A DNA stretch of 64,000 bases, from NCBI GenBank assembly GCA_050291725.1, contig JBNKKH010000022.1:1-64000 (forward strand), read 5' to 3'. The position numbers and the translations under genes were made by a program. This document shows, piece by piece, positions 27,019 to 35,739 of the stretch (positions are counted from its first letter, which is position 1; every line of letters begins with the position of its first letter). Source of the stretch: JAAGZL01 sp050291725. GTDB lineage: Bacteria > Pseudomonadota > Gammaproteobacteria > Chromatiales > Chromatiaceae. The notes under the pieces were generated by a model that saw nothing but the letters and a program-made list of their open reading frames with translations, was not told the DNA's origin and made no database searches.

Positions 27019-28578
27019 TCAACCCAACTCATCCACCGCAACACGATAGTGTGGATCTTCGATTACATTTACCTCTACCAGATCACCCGCCTTTCTTAGT
27101 AGCTGGCGGCACTCTTCACTCACGTGGCGCAGGTGTAGGCGTTTGCCAGCATGCAGGTAACGTTCAGCCAGGGTGTCGATAGCCTCAATGGCGGAGTGGT
27201 CCATTACCCGTGAATGTTGAAACTCTACAACCACATCATCTGGGTCTTCTTTCGGATTGAACAGATCTTGAAAGTTGTTGACCGAGGCAAAGAACAGCGG
27301 GCCGTGTAGCTCATACACTTTGGAGTCCATCTTGCCTTTGTAGGTGCGTACATTGATGTGCTTGGCATGTTCCCAGGCAAACACCAGGGCGGATACGATA
27401 ATGCCTACTATCACAGCAATGGCCAGGTCGGTGGCTACGGTTACGGCAGACACCAGAATCAGCACAAAGGCGTCAGCAGCCGGGATCTTTCCCATGATGC
27501 GCAGGCTGGACCATTCGAAGGTGCCGATTACTACCATGAACATGACGCCGGTTAGGGCGGCCAGCGGGATCATCTCGATCAGGCCGGAGGCGAACAGAAT
27601 GAAAGCGAGAAGGAATAGGGCGGCAGATATGCCTGAGAGGCGACCCCGTCCACCAGAGTTCACGTTAATCATGCTCTGGCCGATCATGGCACAGCCACCC
27701 ATGCCGCCAAAAAATCCGGTGACGGTATTGGCAACGCCCTGGCCAACACACTCTCTGTTGCCGCTGCCGCGGGTGTCGGTTATCTCGTCGATCAGGTTGA
27801 GGGTTAGCAGGGATTCAATCAGGCCAATGGCGGCCAGAATCACAGCGTAGGGGAAGATGATAGTAAGAGTTTCCCAGTTATATGGCACCGTGGGGATGTG
27901 AAACTCAGGCAGGCCGCCAGCAATGGAGGCCAGATCACCCACGGTGCGGCTCTCCATATCCAGGCCAATCACCGCAAGGGAGACAGCCACAATGGCCGCC
28001 AGGGAGGAGGGGATAGCCTTGGTTAGTTTTGGCAGAAAGTGGATGATAGCCATGGTCATGGCTACTAGCCCCAGCATAATCCAGAGGGCATCTCCTTGTA
28101 GCCACTGCATGTTGCCGGCGGCGTCTTTAATTTTGAAGCTGTTGAGTTGCGCTAGGAAGATAACAATGGCCAGACCGTTTACGAAGCCGAGCATTACGGG
28201 GTGGGGCACCATACGAATAAATTTGCCGAGGCGCAGCACTCCTACCAGGATCTGGATCATCCCCATCAGCACTACGGTAGCAAACAGGTACTCCACACCG
28301 TGTTTGGCTACCAGGGCCACCATGACTACAGCTAGGGCACCGGTGGCTCCGGAGATCATGCCTGGGCGTCCGCCCACTACAGCAGTTATCAGTCCAACCA
28401 AGAAGGCTGCATACAGACCTACCAGGGGCTCTACTCCGGCTACAAAGGCGAAGGCTACCGCCTCGGGTACCAACGCTAGGGCTACGGTAAGTCCGGAGAG
28501 GATGTCGTTCTTAGGACAGCCTTGGTCAGTACACTCAAAATTAAAAAACATCGGTTCCTCGATAGGTTGGTTTGGCAA
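27019..28578 (-). CDS. SulP family inorganic anion transporter with STAS domain
   Basis: A 519-residue inner-membrane protein of the SulP/SLC26 family: some 10-14 hydrophobic segments, the N-terminal signature DILSGLTVALALVPEAVAFAFVAGVEPLVG, and a cytoplasmic STAS domain over the last ~110 residues (YELHGPLFFASVNNFQDLF, MDHSAIEAIDTL). Relatives carry sulfate or bicarbonate. The EAVAFAF and QSMINVNSGG segments are typical of the large bacterial clade that includes bicarbonate carriers as well as sulfate carriers, so the substrate is open. No carbonic anhydrase is fused or adjacent. The promoter lies before 28640. Confidence 0.9.
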   Translation of the reverse strand: MPNQPIEEPMFFNFECTDQGCPKNDILSGLTVALALVPEAVAFAFVAGVEPLVGLYAAFLVGLITAVVGGRPGMISGATGALAVVMVALVAKHGVEYLFATVVLMGMIQILVGVLRLGKFIRMVPHPVMLGFVNGLAIVIFLAQLNSFKIKDAAGNMQWLQGDALWIMLGLVAMTMAIIHFLPKLTKAIPSSLAAIVAVSLAVIGLDMESRTVGDLASIAGGLPEFHIPTVPYNWETLTIIFPYAVILAAIGLIESLLTLNLIDEITDTRGSGNRECVGQGVANTVTGFFGGMGGCAMIGQSMINVNSGGRGRLSGISAALFLLAFILFASGLIEMIPLAALTGVMFMVVIGTFEWSSLRIMGKIPAADAFVLILVSAVTVATDLAIAVIVGIIVSALVFAWEHAKHINVRTYKGKMDSKVYELHGPLFFASVNNFQDLFNPKEDPDDVVVEFQHSRVMDHSAIEAIDTLAERYLHAGKRLHLRHVSEECRQLLRKAGDLVEVNVIEDPHYRVAVDELG

Positions 28579-28870
28579 AGGGGCGGAATATTAGCAAATT
28601 AGGAAACATTAATAAATGATAAATATCAGGCTGTTTAATTGGAAAGCTGTTTCAGTCATTCGGGGCAGTGCCATCTTGTTATTGCTCTCCAGTATCCTTC
28701 GTTGCTATTGATTCCGACCTCTTATAGCAGGCTGTTTATTGGGTCATAAGTAGAAAATTCTTATATAGATATTTGATTTATGTCACAATAAATGCGTGAG
28801 CGGCTTGGATGGCTGTGATTTGAATAGATTTTGTGTCTAATTTTGTAATTAGTTTTTGAGGTGTCGAACA

Positions 28871-28948
28871 ATGATGGAAGGTAAATACGCGCTGTTTGTT
28901 GGTGTTATGGGTTTTGTTATTAGTGCAGGACTTGCGTTCGTATTGTAA
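28871..28948 (+). CDS. 25-residue single-span membrane micro-protein
   Basis: ATG-ATG at 28871 with a GAGGTG ribosome-binding site at 28858-28863 gives a 25-residue peptide starting MMEGKYALFVGVMGFVISAG. One charged N-terminal stretch is followed by a continuous hydrophobic segment, as in small membrane regulators of transporters or oxidases. A canonical intrinsic terminator starts 22 bases after the stop, so this tiny gene forms a complete transcription unit of its own, divergent from sulP. I recognise no family. The dedicated terminator and good RBS support it. Confidence 0.6.
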   Translation: MMEGKYALFVGVMGFVISAGLAFVL

Positions 28949-28970
28949 TCAGCGCGAAAATCGTACAATT

Positions 28971-28997
28971 AAAACCGGCGGTTAGCCGGTTTTTTTT
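28971..28997 (+). terminator. Intrinsic terminator
   Basis: AAAACCGGC (28971-28979) pairs with GCCGGTTTT (28985-28993) around a GGTTA loop and continues into an eight-T run. It ends the micro-protein gene and can also serve the converging hydrolase gene. Confidence 0.92.
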
Positions 28998-29019
28998 GCT
29001 CAAAATTCAGTGTTGTTGC

Positions 29020-29883
29020 TCACTTGGCCTCTGATAAATTGTCCCGAATAAACTGAATCAGCTCGTCAGCATGCTGTTTAAAGTGTTCCACAGAGTCGTG
29101 CTTTGCACCCTCAACCGCTATAACCTGCACCGGTCTATCGGTTGTGGCGCTGGCCTCAATAAGATGCATATCTTCTATAGGTACAGTTGTGTCGGCAGTA
29201 CCATGGGCTAGTAGTACCGGGCAGCGTACATGGAGTATGCGATTCATGGGCGCAATATCATCAAAGCGGAAGCCTATTATCCACTGGATGTAGTTCAGGA
29301 TCAGGGGGCGCAGGAAACTTGGCAGCCAGGGTCGATCTAGATGGCGGTTCATCATCAACCTGGGATGGGCAAAACCGGAAACGCTAATTACAAGATCAAT
29401 ATCCGTACCGCGCGATGCGGTTAGGATTGATGCGGCAGCGCCAACCGAATGGCCCAGAGCCACTACCTTATGTTCTGGGCTGCGCTGTTGCAGCCACTGC
29501 AAAACATTAGCCAAATCTTCCGCAAAACGGGGTAGGGAAGAGAAGCTGTCGCTATCGCTCTGTCCATGATTGCGAGCATCATATATAAGTACATCCATAC
29601 CAGCTGCATGAAATGGTTGGGCTAGAGGCAGCATCATTTCGGCATTGGCCCCCCAACCATGTACTATCACTAGGGTGCAGCAGCTATTTTTTGCTGGGAT
29701 GAACCAGGCAAACAGTTGTTTGTTTTTGGCGGTTGGAATCTGATGCTGACTATAGAGTAGTCCATACTTTTCTGGTGTGGCGCTCTCCTTGATTCTGGGA
29801 GCGCGATAGGCAAGGTGCAATATTACTGGGAATAACAGAACAACTGCGACGAGAACTAATAGGGTGGTTAGGATCAAATTCAT
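29020..29883 (-). CDS. Alpha/beta hydrolase, N-terminally membrane-anchored
   Basis: A 287-residue serine hydrolase. Residues 2-25 form a membrane anchor, leaving the catalytic domain in the periplasm or at the membrane face. The oxyanion-type HGWGAN loop (75-80) and the nucleophile elbow GHSVG (144-148, Ser146) are clear, with AHGTADTTVP supplying the acid region and GAKHDSVEHF the His. The substrate is unknown; relatives are esterases or lysophospholipases. It is a single gene, with the intrinsic terminator behind it. Confidence 0.85.
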   Translation of the reverse strand: MNLILTTLLVLVAVVLLFPVILHLAYRAPRIKESATPEKYGLLYSQHQIPTAKNKQLFAWFIPAKNSCCTLVIVHGWGANAEMMLPLAQPFHAAGMDVLIYDARNHGQSDSDSFSSLPRFAEDLANVLQWLQQRSPEHKVVALGHSVGAAASILTASRGTDIDLVISVSGFAHPRLMMNRHLDRPWLPSFLRPLILNYIQWIIGFRFDDIAPMNRILHVRCPVLLAHGTADTTVPIEDMHLIEASATTDRPVQVIAVEGAKHDSVEHFKQHADELIQFIRDNLSEAK

Positions 29884-30178
29884 GGGTTGCGTAGTATAAA
29901 GGGGAAGAAATAATTTTGCTCCCTATTTACATCTTTTTCCCTCTTTCTCTATGCGCTCTTCTCAGTGGACACTATTTCATTCAGCTACTGTTCAGTTAAA
30001 CTGATTGATTATGTGATTTCTGTTTTAGATGCATACACTCTATAGTACTAGGCTGTCGGCGGATCTGTTAATGCGGCAAATAAATTGGCTTTTAAGCAGC
30101 GCTTTATCGTGAGAAGATTTATATCTACAGTGATATACCAATCAATTGCCCACTGCTCTATATATGAAGGAAACACCA

Positions 30179-30841
30179 ATGAATAGAAAGAATTTGATAA
30201 CTGCTACTCTAGTTGCGTCACTGCTTGGTGGATGCCAAACACTTGATCCATATACTGGTGAGCAGAAAACCTCAAATACCGCGAAAGGTGCAGGGATCGG
30301 TGCTGTAGCAGGTGGTGTTGCCGGTGCCCTTCTTAATAAAAAAGATCGGGGCAAAGGCGCGGCTATAGGTGCATTGTTGGGCGCTGGTGTGGGTGGTGGT
30401 ATTGGCTACTATATGGATCAGCAGGAGGCAGAGCTTCGACGTATCCTGGCGGGATCAGGGGTTAGTGTCACCCGTGTGGGAGATACCATTATCCTCAATA
30501 TGCCTAGTAATATAACTTTTGATTCTGACCGTTCTGAAATCAAAACAAGTTTCTATCGTGTTCTGAATGCTGTTGGGTTGGTTCTGCAGAAATTTGATAA
30601 GACTGCTGTTCGTGTCGCAGGACATACCGATAGCACTGGTAGTAGAGAGCACAATCAGGAGCTATCAGAGCGGCGCGCATACTCTGTAACCAGCTATCTA
30701 CAAGGCCGTGGAACTTTACCAGGACGGATTCAGAGTGTTGGTTACGGTGAAGACAACCCTATAGCGGATAATGGCACCAGTTATGGGCGTAGCCAAAATC
30801 GCCGAGTGGAAATTGAGATTCTTCCTCCAGCAAGAGGTTAG
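30179..30841 (+). CDS. OmpA-family lipoprotein with glycine zipper
   Basis: A 220-residue outer-membrane lipoprotein. The ATG at 30179 follows GAAGGA and opens a lipoprotein signal with lipobox LLGGC. A glycine-zipper segment (GAGIGAVAGGVAGALL) comes next, then an OmpA C-terminal peptidoglycan-binding domain (about 110-215) with the VRVAGHTDSTGSREHNQELS and RRVEIEI motifs. It tethers the outer membrane to peptidoglycan, like YiaD. The longer frame from 30146 is rejected because it puts residues ahead of the signal peptide. The gene converges on the diguanylate cyclase gene with a 16-bp palindrome between them. Confidence 0.92.
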   Translation: MNRKNLITATLVASLLGGCQTLDPYTGEQKTSNTAKGAGIGAVAGGVAGALLNKKDRGKGAAIGALLGAGVGGGIGYYMDQQEAELRRILAGSGVSVTRVGDTIILNMPSNITFDSDRSEIKTSFYRVLNAVGLVLQKFDKTAVRVAGHTDSTGSREHNQELSERRAYSVTSYLQGRGTLPGRIQSVGYGEDNPIADNGTSYGRSQNRRVEIEILPPARG

Positions 30842-30846
30842 TCTAT

Positions 30847-30862
30847 GGCCTGTTAACAGGCC
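30847..30862. terminator. 16-bp perfect palindrome between convergent genes
   Basis: GGCCTGTTAACAGGCC lies between the OmpA lipoprotein stop (30841) and the cyclase stop (30863). It can form a hairpin in either transcript, but no T-run follows on the plus strand. Confidence 0.45.
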
Positions 30863-32098
30863 CTAGGAAGATAGCTGGCGACTCCTTTCATATTTGACAG
30901 TGCGGTTTCTGCCATCTTTCTTTGCAGTATAGAGGGCTAAATCGGCGCAGTGCAGCAGTTCGTCCAGTGCAATGCCATGGATTGATTGGGCTACTCCGAA
31001 ACTAGCGGTGATCTTATCGATCTCTTCAAACTCTGACTCCTCGATAATTTTGCGCATTTTCTCGGCGTGGTGGTAGGCACCTTCCAGATTAGTGCTGAGG
31101 TAAATGATCATGAACTCCTCTCCGCCCCAGCGACCTATGACATCATTCGAGCGTGAGTGCTGCACCAGAAGGTTGGCGAACTGTTGCAGAACGATATCCC
31201 CTACTTGATGCCCATGTTGGTCGTTAATGTTCTTGAAGTGGTCAATATCAATCATCACCAAGCCAAATGGCTGACCTGTATTGTGAAAGTTGTTCATGGC
31301 CGCTTTCAGTTCATTGTCCAGCTTGAGTCGGTTGCCTATCTTAGTTAGAGCATCGGTTACTGAACGCTCTGACTGGTCAAGATACAGCTTGTGGACCTGC
31401 TGATACTCCCGGCGTTTTCTGCGTACGACTTTTACATAGGAGTAGATGATTGGCAGGATAGCCATAGTTAGTAAGGCAAATGCCAATAGGTTCTGCATGA
31501 GGTTTTGTTGCAGTAAGCTAGTGACGTGTGTGATATCTATGTCAGCACAGGCAAAATAGCGACGACCACCAGGAGACTGTAGAGGGATAAATACCGAACG
31601 ATAGGTTCCCCAGCGGTCGGTATAGTCCGATGCATAGATAGGGAAGTACTTTTGTGCGCGAGCGCTGAAAATGGTTTTATCGTTTTTGAAGCTTGCAATG
31701 ATTAGTTTGCTTACATCGGGATAGGGGGTGAAGTAGTGCACTTCCTTCTCTTGTTCCAACTCTTTTTTCGTTGCCCCTGAACTGCTTAAACGATATTTTC
31801 CATCACGGTCCTGAATGACGGTATAGAGGAATTTCATTCCCAGTTTATTGCCGAGAGCGGATAGTGATTGAATGTTTTGTTGATCCTCGTTGGGCGAGAT
31901 GCTGTTTGCAGTGGTGGCGCGGTCGTGGAAGTCATCTTTTAGAACATAAGGGATGGTCGAGGCTGCAGCTAGGAGCTGATTGTCAATTTGGGCGAAAAGA
32001 CGTTGCTCTTCCTGCAGATAGCTCCAGGTACAGAAAAGTGCTACTACTAGTAAGGTAAAGCCTATCGCGGCGGATAGCTTGGCTATATCTTGTCTCAT
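30863..32098 (-). CDS. Membrane diguanylate cyclase
   Basis: A 411-residue inner-membrane enzyme making c-di-GMP from two GTP. Membrane segments flank a periplasmic sensor region of about 160 residues (first segment near 10-28, second near 205-222), which resembles a Cache-type ligand domain. The C-terminal GGDEF domain has GRWGGEEF as active site, with RSND placed correctly for a product-inhibitory RxxD I-site. There is no EAL domain, so this is a pure synthase. It is a single gene, divergent from the sigma factor operon. Confidence 0.93.
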   Translation of the reverse strand: MRQDIAKLSAAIGFTLLVVALFCTWSYLQEEQRLFAQIDNQLLAAASTIPYVLKDDFHDRATTANSISPNEDQQNIQSLSALGNKLGMKFLYTVIQDRDGKYRLSSSGATKKELEQEKEVHYFTPYPDVSKLIIASFKNDKTIFSARAQKYFPIYASDYTDRWGTYRSVFIPLQSPGGRRYFACADIDITHVTSLLQQNLMQNLLAFALLTMAILPIIYSYVKVVRRKRREYQQVHKLYLDQSERSVTDALTKIGNRLKLDNELKAAMNNFHNTGQPFGLVMIDIDHFKNINDQHGHQVGDIVLQQFANLLVQHSRSNDVIGRWGGEEFMIIYLSTNLEGAYHHAEKMRKIIEESEFEEIDKITASFGVAQSIHGIALDELLHCADLALYTAKKDGRNRTVKYERSRQLSS

Positions 32099-32356
32099 TA
32101 ATTATGCATTTTTATTAGTTGTTGTTTCTGCGTACAGCACCCAGCCTGTTGTTTCTTATCACAGGAGTTCAATATCTTTGAGTAAAGCTGGGGTTCATTG
32201 TTAGATAATAGTAGATGATTTTATACATTATCCAAATCTAATCTCATTAAAGAAGGATTATGGATAATAATTATTCAAAACAACATGGTTGATGATGTTT
32301 TGCTTGATCGACATCAATGTGCCATATTCAGTGTATTGACGGTCTAGGGCATCTAA

Positions 32357-32941
32357 ATGACAGCAGATAGCAGTTCCCCCGAACAGTGGCTGGATGACCA
32401 TGGAGATGTTCTCTATCGCTATGCTCTACTGCAGTTTCGAGATGAGCATAGGGCAGAGGAGGCGGTGCAGGAGACCTTGGTAGCTGCACTGCAGTCCATA
32501 GACCGTTTTCAAGGCGGCTCGTCGGTGCGTACCTGGCTCATTGGCATTCTCAAGCATAAGGTGTTGGACCAGTTTCGCCGGGAGTCCCGGGAGGCTCCGT
32601 TAGATGAGGAGGCGTTGGACAGCAATGCCGAAGGGGCTGCAATGGTGGAGCAGAGCTTCAAGGAGGATGGCCACTGGAGCTCTGATCTGGGAGATTGGGA
32701 TCATCCAGAAAAGGCCCTGGCCAGCGGCCAGTTTTGGGATATTCTGCAGCGCTGTATCGATGCGCTACCCCGGCGCCAGGCCCGTCTTTTCACCCTGCGT
32801 GAGCTTTTTGAAGAAAAAACTGAAAAAATTTGTAAGGAATTGGCTGTTACTCCGACCAACCTATGGACGATGCTGTATCGCACCCGAATGGCGTTGCGAA
32901 AATGTCTCGATAGGAACTGGGTTGGAGAGGCCTGGAAGTAG
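32357..32941 (+). CDS. ECF-type RNA polymerase sigma factor
   Basis: A 194-residue sigma-70 family factor with region 2 (about 20-85: LYRYALLQFRDEHRAEEAVQETLVAAL, SVRTWLIGILKHKVLDQFRR) and region 4 (about 130-190: LPRRQARLFTLRELFEEKTEKICKEL). It has no region 1 or 3, as is typical of ECF factors. It recruits RNA polymerase to a small stress regulon. The next gene (6 bases on) encodes a zinc-type anti-sigma, and the bufferin operon follows directly, so copper or other metal stress is the likely signal by analogy with sigF-linked bufferin loci. Confidence 0.93.
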   Translation: MTADSSSPEQWLDDHGDVLYRYALLQFRDEHRAEEAVQETLVAALQSIDRFQGGSSVRTWLIGILKHKVLDQFRRESREAPLDEEALDSNAEGAAMVEQSFKEDGHWSSDLGDWDHPEKALASGQFWDILQRCIDALPRRQARLFTLRELFEEKTEKICKELAVTPTNLWTMLYRTRMALRKCLDRNWVGEAWK

Positions 32942-32947
32942 ATAAAG

Positions 32948-33205
32948 ATGATGACATGTAAAGAAGCCAGTCGCTTGATTTCAGAAGGCCAGGAACGGCC
33001 AATGAGTTTAATGGAGCGCTGGGGACTAAAGATTCATCTCTGGATGTGTGACAACTGCCGTAAGTTTGAGCGGCAGGTGGAGTTTCTACGCAAGGCCCTG
33101 CGTTTGATGGGGGAACAGCTGGAAACCGGGTCGCAAGGTCCTGATCTTCCTTCCGAAGCTAAAGAGCGTATCCGTCAGGTATTACGAGGTAAGCACTACT
33201 CGTAA
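32948..33205 (+). CDS. Zinc-binding anti-sigma factor (zf-HC2/ZAS type)
   Basis: An 85-residue soluble protein. An N-terminal zinc anti-sigma domain has Cys4, His30, Cys34 and Cys37, the last three in the H-x3-C-x2-C pattern (HLWMCDNC) that binds zinc and releases the sigma factor on oxidation or metal exchange. It lacks a transmembrane segment, so sensing is cytoplasmic. It is six bases downstream of the sigma gene, the usual pairing. It begins with consecutive ATG codons and the second would serve equally. Confidence 0.85.
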   Translation: MMTCKEASRLISEGQERPMSLMERWGLKIHLWMCDNCRKFERQVEFLRKALRLMGEQLETGSQGPDLPSEAKERIRQVLRGKHYS

Positions 33206-33282
33206 CAACTGACTCCATCCCGGTTCTCCGAGGGCATTGTCTGAGAAGTTAATACTTTAGACAACCATCGAGGAGAATCGAC

Positions 33283-33606
33283 ATGAACATTTCTAAAACA
33301 ACTCTTACCCTAGCCATGACTGTTGCTTTGGGCGCAAGCGGCGCTGCCAGTGCTGATCTATCCAATCCTTTTGGTATGCAGCAGCTGGATAGCGGCTATG
33401 TACAGTTGGCAGAGGCCAAGGCCAAAGATGGCAAGTGTGGTGAAGGCAAGTGCGGTGCAAATAAGGCCGCTGCTGAAGAGACTAAGGCTAAAGATGGTAA
33501 CTGTGGTGCTGGCAAGGCCAAAGCCGGCGATGGCAACTGTGGGGCGAACAAGACCAAGGAAGATGAGAAGGTAAAACAGGCCAGTTGCGGCGACAACAAG
33601 GGCTGA
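33283..33606 (+). CDS. bufA: Bufferin-type (HvfA/BufA) Cys-rich RiPP precursor
   Basis: A 107-residue precursor with an unusually long, Sec-type signal peptide (cleavage near ASA, residue 24), a known hallmark of bufferins. The core is low complexity with five cysteines in repeated Lys/Asp-Gly-x-Cys-Gly contexts: Cys52, 57 (KCGEGKCG), 74, 86 and 102. In characterised members, the partner MNIO enzyme converts such cysteines to thiooxazole or related groups that bind copper, protecting the periplasm. The modifying enzyme and partner follow in the same operon. An AGGAG ribosome-binding site precedes the ATG. Confidence 0.88.
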   Translation: MNISKTTLTLAMTVALGASGAASADLSNPFGMQQLDSGYVQLAEAKAKDGKCGEGKCGANKAAAEETKAKDGNCGAGKAKAGDGNCGANKTKEDEKVKQASCGDNKG

Positions 33607-33623
33607 ACGCCAGGGAGCCGCTC

Positions 33624-34478
33624 ATGTTTACACAACCATTGCATGGTGCGGGCCTAGGCCTGAGGCGGGAGCATCTTCCCGACCTCAGGTCCGGGATACC
33701 GGACAACATCGACTTTTTTGAATTAGCCCCGGAGAACTGGATGGAGATGGGGGGAAGTTGGCGCAAGGATCTACAGCTGATCTCTGAGCAGCGTCCCATC
33801 ATAGCCCACGGACTATCCCTGTCGCTGGGTGGACCGGCAGCGCTGGATGAGCAGTTTCTGCGGCGCGAAAAGCGTTTTCTGGATGAGCACCAGATCGAGC
33901 TGTTTACCGAACATCTCTCCTGGTGCAGCGATAGCGGCCAGCTCTATGATTTGCTGCCCATCCCCAGCACCTCTGAGGCGGTAACCCATGTAGCGCAGCG
34001 CATCCGTCGCTCCCAGGAGATTTTGGAGCGACGTATCGCGGTGGAGAATCCATCCTACTATGTAGCTCCGCCCAACGCTGAGATGAGCGAGACCGAGTTC
34101 ATCCACGCCGTGTTGGAGGAGGCCGATTGTGACCTGCATCTGGACGTGAATAACGTCTATGTCAACAGCGTCAATTTCGGTTTCGATCCCTGGGAGTTTA
34201 TCCAAGCACTGCCGGCGGAGCGGGTGGTGTATATCCATGTGGCCGGACACTTCACGGAACCGGACGGTCTACTGATAGACACCCACGGCGCAGATGTGAT
34301 CGATCCGGTGTGGCAATTGCTGGATCAGACCTATGCCCATCTGGGAACTCCACCTACTCTGTTGGAGCGCGATTTCAACATCCCGCCTCTGGGTGAGCTG
34401 CTGCAGGAGGTAGAGGTGGTGCGCCGGCTGCAACGCCAGAATGGACGTGAGGAGGGCCGCTATGAACAGGTTGCATAA
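33624..34478 (+). CDS. bufB: MNIO-family (DUF692) iron oxidase BufB
   Basis: A 284-residue TIM-barrel multinuclear non-heme iron oxidase that modifies cysteines of the precursor. The family sequences are clear: GAGLGLRREHLPDL near the start, FFELAPENWM, LTEHLSW-type FTEHLSW, VENPSYY, LHLDVNNVYVNS and YIHVAGH, whose His/Asp/Glu residues ligate iron. I use the ATG at 33624 after GGGAG; the frame reaches back to 33585 inside the precursor gene. Its end overlaps the next gene by 17 bases. Confidence 0.92.
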   Translation: MFTQPLHGAGLGLRREHLPDLRSGIPDNIDFFELAPENWMEMGGSWRKDLQLISEQRPIIAHGLSLSLGGPAALDEQFLRREKRFLDEHQIELFTEHLSWCSDSGQLYDLLPIPSTSEAVTHVAQRIRRSQEILERRIAVENPSYYVAPPNAEMSETEFIHAVLEEADCDLHLDVNNVYVNSVNFGFDPWEFIQALPAERVVYIHVAGHFTEPDGLLIDTHGADVIDPVWQLLDQTYAHLGTPPTLLERDFNIPPLGELLQEVEVVRRLQRQNGREEGRYEQVA

Positions 34479-35232
34479 CACCGCCGACTTTAGGAGTTTT
34501 CAAGCCGGCTTTGCCGCCCGTATCCGTGATCCTCAAGGTGCGCCCCTGCCGGCACAGGTGCCGGAGCGGCGCATGCGGGCCTACGAAGAGCTGGTGTTTA
34601 ACAACATAGAGGGCTTTCTGCTCTCCTGCTATCCCATCACCCGTAAGCTGTTGGATGATACGAAGTGGCATGAAATTGTGCGGCGTTTTGTTATTGAACA
34701 TCGTTGTGCCTCTCCTCTGTTTCGGGAGATCCCCAAGGAGTTTCTGGACTGGCTGGATGGTAAGTTTGAAGAGCTCTTCCCTTCTATGCCATTTCTGCAG
34801 GAGTTCATGCACTACGAGTGGTTAGAGTTGGCGGTGACTGTCATATCAGATGAGGTGGATTGTAAACAGATAGATGCTGCGGGCGACTGTTTAGATGGTG
34901 TTCCATTGTTGAATCCTGCAGCGCAACTAGCCTGTTACCACTTTCCGGTACATCAGATCGGACCTGATTTTCAACCGCAACAGAGAGACGAGCAGATTTC
35001 TTGCTATCTGCTCTATCGCGATGTGGCGGATCAGGTTCAGTTTATTCAACTCAATCCAGTTACGGCTCGACTGCTGGAGCTGTTGCAGCAACAAGAGATA
35101 AGCGGGCGGGAAGCGCTACTGCAGATTGCCCATGAAATTAATAGCCCAGAACCAGAGGCGCTGATTGCCGCAGGTGGCGAGCAGATAGAACAGTTGCGCC
35201 AGGCCGGTGTGATTCTGGGGACTAGGCCTTAG
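34462..35232 (+). CDS. bufC: DUF2063 (HvfC/BufC) partner protein
   Basis: A 256-residue protein of the DUF2063 family, the RiPP-recognition partner that delivers the precursor to the MNIO enzyme. N-terminal family features are FQAGFAARIRDP and MRAYEELVFNNIEGFLLSCYPITRKLL, followed by a helical middle and a C-terminal winged-helix-like half with VTARLLELLQQ. The ATG at 34462 overlaps the enzyme gene and follows GAGGAGG; the frame from 34441 is rejected for that reason. Confidence 0.9.
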   Translation: MNRLHNTADFRSFQAGFAARIRDPQGAPLPAQVPERRMRAYEELVFNNIEGFLLSCYPITRKLLDDTKWHEIVRRFVIEHRCASPLFREIPKEFLDWLDGKFEELFPSMPFLQEFMHYEWLELAVTVISDEVDCKQIDAAGDCLDGVPLLNPAAQLACYHFPVHQIGPDFQPQQRDEQISCYLLYRDVADQVQFIQLNPVTARLLELLQQQEISGREALLQIAHEINSPEPEALIAAGGEQIEQLRQAGVILGTRP

Positions 35233-35241
35233 GAGGATGTT

Positions 35242-35706
35242 ATGAATATTTTAGTATCAGCAACCCAATGGAGTTTTGCACGTCTCAATCAGGGCGGTGA
35301 GTATCTTTCCATGTTGGGATTGCGCCTACTCCTGGCCTATGAGTATTGGGAGTCCGGCGTGGCCAAATTTAATGGTGGAAACTGGTTTGCTGAGATTCAG
35401 AGCCAGTTTCCATTTCCTTTCAGCGTAATACCGCCGGAGATCAGCTGGTTTATTGCTACCTGGAGCGAACTGTTAGGTGCTGTGGCTTTGGTGATCGGAT
35501 TGGGGACAAGATTTTTTAGTGCCTCCCTAATTATTTTGACCATTGTGGCTTGGGCCAGTGTCCATGCCGGTCATGGTTACAACGTATGCAGCAACGGCTT
35601 CAAGCTGCCACTAATTTATCTGGTGATGTTTATTCCATTGCTGTTTAGCGGTCCGGGAAAACTTAGTCTGGATCATCTAATAGCCAAACGGTTTCGCAAT
35701 GCATGA
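35242..35706 (+). CDS. DoxX family membrane protein (BufD/HvfX-like)
   Basis: A 154-residue membrane protein with four hydrophobic segments and the DoxX features LRLLLAYEYWESGVAKFNGG and ATWSELLGAVALVIGLG. DoxX proteins commonly close bufferin-type operons, where they may support redox chemistry of the modified peptide; the function is unproven. An AGGAGG site at 35231-35236 precedes the ATG and the gap to the previous gene is 9 bases. Confidence 0.88.
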   Translation: MNILVSATQWSFARLNQGGEYLSMLGLRLLLAYEYWESGVAKFNGGNWFAEIQSQFPFPFSVIPPEISWFIATWSELLGAVALVIGLGTRFFSASLIILTIVAWASVHAGHGYNVCSNGFKLPLIYLVMFIPLLFSGPGKLSLDHLIAKRFRNA

Positions 35707-35739
35707 TCCAGATAATATTGTTAAATGAGGAGCAACGTT

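Noticed and set aside
27923..28594. 223-codon plus-strand frame opposite SulP
   Set aside because: The SulP reading on the other strand has clear motifs; this is a shadow.
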